From Bacteroidales bacterium (lineage in GTDB: Bacteria; Bacteroidota; Bacteroidia; Bacteroidales; JAADGE01): DNA of 24,469 bases. Positions 23,050-24,469 of this stretch are shown here, piece by piece. Location: contig JALSMF010000050.1 of NCBI GenBank assembly GCA_026987795.1, forward strand, positions 1-24,469, read 5' to 3'. Each line of letters starts with the position of its first letter. The stretch's first letter is position 1. Position numbers and translations under genes: made by a program. Below the pieces are notes generated by a model. It saw nothing but the letters and a program-made list of their open reading frames with translations, did not search any database and was not told the DNA's origin.

Positions 23050-23841
23050 TTAACTAATATCCATTCCTCTTTTTCTTAAAACCTCTTCCAGCAAATCAAA
23101 AGTTGATAATATTTCCGGTTTGCCGTTTATAACAGCAACATTGTGCTCAAAGTGTGCAGAAGGCATATTGTCTGCTGTTACAATTGTCCATCCGTCAGGC
23201 AACTGGCGAACATTTTTTTTCCCGAGATTTATCATCGGTTCTACGGCAAGAACCATTCCTTCCGTAATTTTGGAACCTCTTCCTCGCTTTCCGTAGTTAG
23301 GAACAGAAGGCTCTTCGTGTAAACTTTTTCCCAAACCGTGTCCGGTAAGTTCTCTCACTACCGAATATCCTTCTTTTTCAACGTAATTTTGAATTGCATA
23401 TCCGATATCTCCTATTCTGTTTCCGGTTTTTATCGCTTCAATTCCGATATACAGAGATTCTTTTGTTATTCGTAAAAGTTTTGAAATTTCCGGTTTCACA
23501 TTTCCTATCTTAAAAGAATAAGCATGGTCTCCGTGAAATCCGTTTTTTAAAACACCGCAGTCAACCGAAATTATATCTCCGTCTTTCAAAACATAATTTC
23601 CGGGAATACCGTGAACAACTTCTTCGTTTACCGAAAGGCATAATGTAGCGGGGAATCCGCCGTATCCTTTAAAAGACGGTATTCCTCCGTTGTCTCGTAT
23701 ATACTCTTCTGCAAGAGTGTCCAGTTTTTTTGTTGTTATACCTTCGTCTATATATTCTGCAATAAGAGCCAGTGTCTTTGAAACAGAAAGGGCACTTTCT
23801 CTCATTAACTCAATTTCTCGGCTTGTTTTAGTGTAAATCAT
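23050..23841 (-). CDS. map: Type I methionine aminopeptidase
   Basis: The 263-aa enzyme removes the N-terminal methionine from nascent proteins. From the ATG at 23839-23841 (MIYTKTSREIELMRES) the metal ligands are visible: D94 in VDCG, D105 in HGDHAYSF, H168 in ELTGHGLG, E201 in VEPMINLG and E232 in FEHNVAVI. H77 in VVHGIPG is the conserved substrate-contact histidine. There is no N-terminal zinc-finger extension, as expected for a bacterial type I enzyme. A reading from TTG at 23860-23862 would add seven residues but starts inside the -7 box of a well-formed promoter, so the ATG is preferred. The gene stands alone; terminators flank it on both sides. Confidence 0.96.
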   Translation of the reverse strand: MIYTKTSREIELMRESALSVSKTLALIAEYIDEGITTKKLDTLAEEYIRDNGGIPSFKGYGGFPATLCLSVNEEVVHGIPGNYVLKDGDIISVDCGVLKNGFHGDHAYSFKIGNVKPEISKLLRITKESLYIGIEAIKTGNRIGDIGYAIQNYVEKEGYSVVRELTGHGLGKSLHEEPSVPNYGKRGRGSKITEGMVLAVEPMINLGKKNVRQLPDGWTIVTADNMPSAHFEHNVAVINGKPEILSTFDLLEEVLRKRGMDIS

Positions 23842-23859
23842 TTTAATGCGGTAAAAACA

Positions 23860-23891
23860 CAAAGATAATATTTAAAATAAAAAGCGGACAA
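23860..23891 (-). promoter_or_regulatory. Promoter of map (TTTG-N21-TATCTTTG)
   Basis: On the minus strand a TTG (plus-strand 23889-23891, within TTTTG) is followed after 21 nt by TATCTTTG (23860-23867), matching both consensus elements of a Bacteroidota promoter. The -7 box ends 18 nt before the map ATG. The -33 element lies inside the stem of the upstream terminator hairpin. Confidence 0.65.
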
Positions 23892-23907
23892 AATTAATTG
23901 TCCGTTT
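23882..23907 (-). terminator. Terminator hairpin after the NhaD gene
   Basis: CGGACAA (23885-23891) pairs with TTGTCCG (23898-23904) around a 6-nt loop. On the minus strand the stem is followed by CTTTTTATTTT, a good U-tail. It lies about 110 nt after the nhaD stop and directly upstream of map. Confidence 0.7.
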
Positions 23908-23913
23908 AATGAT

Positions 23914-23994
23914 AGTCATCGTATCACAGCTTTAATATAAGAGAACTTTATTTTAATATAATTGTCTGATTGTCGACATAGTAATACGATGACT
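23914..23994. repeat. Inverted repeat, 11-bp perfect arms, between map and nhaD
   Basis: AGTCATCGTAT at 23914-23924 is repeated in inverted orientation as ATACGATGACT at 23984-23994, 59 nt apart. With one mismatch the arms extend to 14 bp (23914-23927 and 23981-23994). The interior is AT-rich and contains two direct copies of TTTAATATA (23931-23939, 23952-23960), with a third just outside the right arm (24001-24009). It is untranslated, since nhaD ends at 24014. Confidence 0.6.
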
Positions 23995-24013
23995 TACGGA
24001 TTTAATATACCGT

Positions 24014-24469
24014 TTATTCTATTTCGTGCGGAGAAGGAACGTCTTTAACCACATTCATAAAAGTTCCGTCCTTCTTAAAGCGGATATCGTAACGTTGTCC
24101 GTCTTTTTCTGCTTCTACAACATACCCGACAAGCTCTTTTCCGCCTTTAATATATTTTTCTGTTTCTTTTACAATGTAGTCAGAAAAATCTGTTGTTATT
24201 TTCTCTTTTGCGAGTTTCGGAACTTGGTCAAAAGTTATAACTTTTGCTTCCAGTTTTTCTTGCATAAACATTTCCTGAACATAATAGGTTCCTGCACCTG
24301 CAAAAAATCCTAAGGCTGCAAGAAGAGATATTTTTTTCATATACCAAATAAAATCTATTTTTTCCATTCCCATAGCGGCAACTCCGGCTGCAGAACCTAT
24401 AATCAGAATGCTGCCGCCTGTTCCTGCCGTATATGCTATAAACTCCCAAAAAATACCGTCTTGCATATA
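24014..24469 (-). CDS. nhaD: NhaD-type Na+/H+ antiporter, C-terminal part, with PepSY-like extension
   Basis: The frame is open to the right edge, so only the last 151 residues are seen. The first 65 match the NhaD C-terminus: FWEFIAYTAGTGGSILIIGS, AAGVAAMGMEKIDFIWYMKK and a last membrane helix (LLAALGFFAGAGTYYVQ). NhaD exchanges sodium for protons in the inner membrane and supports sodium and pH homeostasis. In the NhaD proteins I know, the chain ends soon after this helix. Here about 80 more residues follow, with VPKLAKEKITTDFSDY and GYVVEAEKDGQRYDIRFKKDGTFMNV, a helix-then-two-strand pattern like the PepSY-like (beta-lactamase-inhibitor-like) domain. The side of the membrane on which it lies is not known from this fragment. 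Family call is firm; the extension is a fold-level inference. Confidence 0.85.
   Translation of the reverse strand, partial: YMQDGIFWEFIAYTAGTGGSILIIGSAAGVAAMGMEKIDFIWYMKKISLLAALGFFAGAGTYYVQEMFMQEKLEAKVITFDQVPKLAKEKITTDFSDYIVKETEKYIKGGKELVGYVVEAEKDGQRYDIRFKKDGTFMNVVKDVPSPHEIE

Noticed and set aside
23050..23862. Longer map reading from a TTG at 23862
   Set aside because: The TTG overlaps the -7 box of a consensus promoter; the ATG at 23841 matches the family N-terminus.

Overview
The window looks like a chromosomal segment from a member of the Bacteroidota. The evidence is: low G+C with A/T homopolymers; no Shine-Dalgarno sequences; several upstream matches to the Bacteroidota -7 promoter box TAnnTTTG; a CarboxypepD_reg-type TonB-dependent receptor; and a set of families common in that phylum (DUF2147, MORN-2/YwqK-like, SDR-type threonine dehydrogenase, NhaD). 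TTG start codons seem to be used more than once. I see no tRNA, rRNA, CRISPR array, insertion sequence or phage gene. Most of the window is core chromosome.

Layout from left to right. Positions 1-1851 (minus) hold a LolA-like outer-membrane lipoprotein-sorting protein followed by an FtsX/LolE-type ABC permease that runs off the left edge. Positions 1969-9287 carry the most interesting block. It contains a single-pass vWA-like/FHA protein (plus), a three-gene minus-strand set (sulfotransferase, FemAB/GNAT-like transferase, polysaccharide flippase), and then an overlapping plus-strand pair: a PP2C phosphatase and a Hanks-type Ser/Thr kinase. The FHA protein, phosphatase and kinase each have one transmembrane segment that joins a cytoplasmic signalling domain to an extracytoplasmic part: vWA-like, LysM-like, and SH3b plus FG-GAP-like respectively. 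Together they look like a trans-envelope phospho-signalling module. Downstream in the same direction come a UbiD decarboxylase, RecX and a bile-acid:Na+ symporter family protein, ending at a strong bidirectional terminator.

Positions 12724-18758 are a series of single genes: a MORN-2 repeat protein (minus), a small membrane-anchored coiled-coil protein (plus), a DUF2147 protein (minus), threonine 3-dehydrogenase (plus) and a class II B12-dependent ribonucleotide reductase (plus). Convergent neighbours are separated by hairpin terminators.

Positions 18854-22709 are a minus-strand run in the order peroxiredoxin (Bcp type, single cysteine), recA, TonB-dependent receptor. Upstream of it is an intergenic stretch with a 34-codon plus-strand ORF that ends at its own terminator. 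Then come methionine aminopeptidase (with a well-formed promoter), a 150-bp intergenic region with a long-armed inverted repeat, and the 3' end of an NhaD Na+/H+ antiporter that carries an unusual PepSY-like C-terminal extension and runs off the right edge.

The best candidate for something undescribed is the FHA/PP2C/STPK membrane module around the small surface-polymer gene set. Weaker candidates are the NhaD-PepSY fusion, the 34-aa ORF and the inverted-repeat element between map and nhaD.
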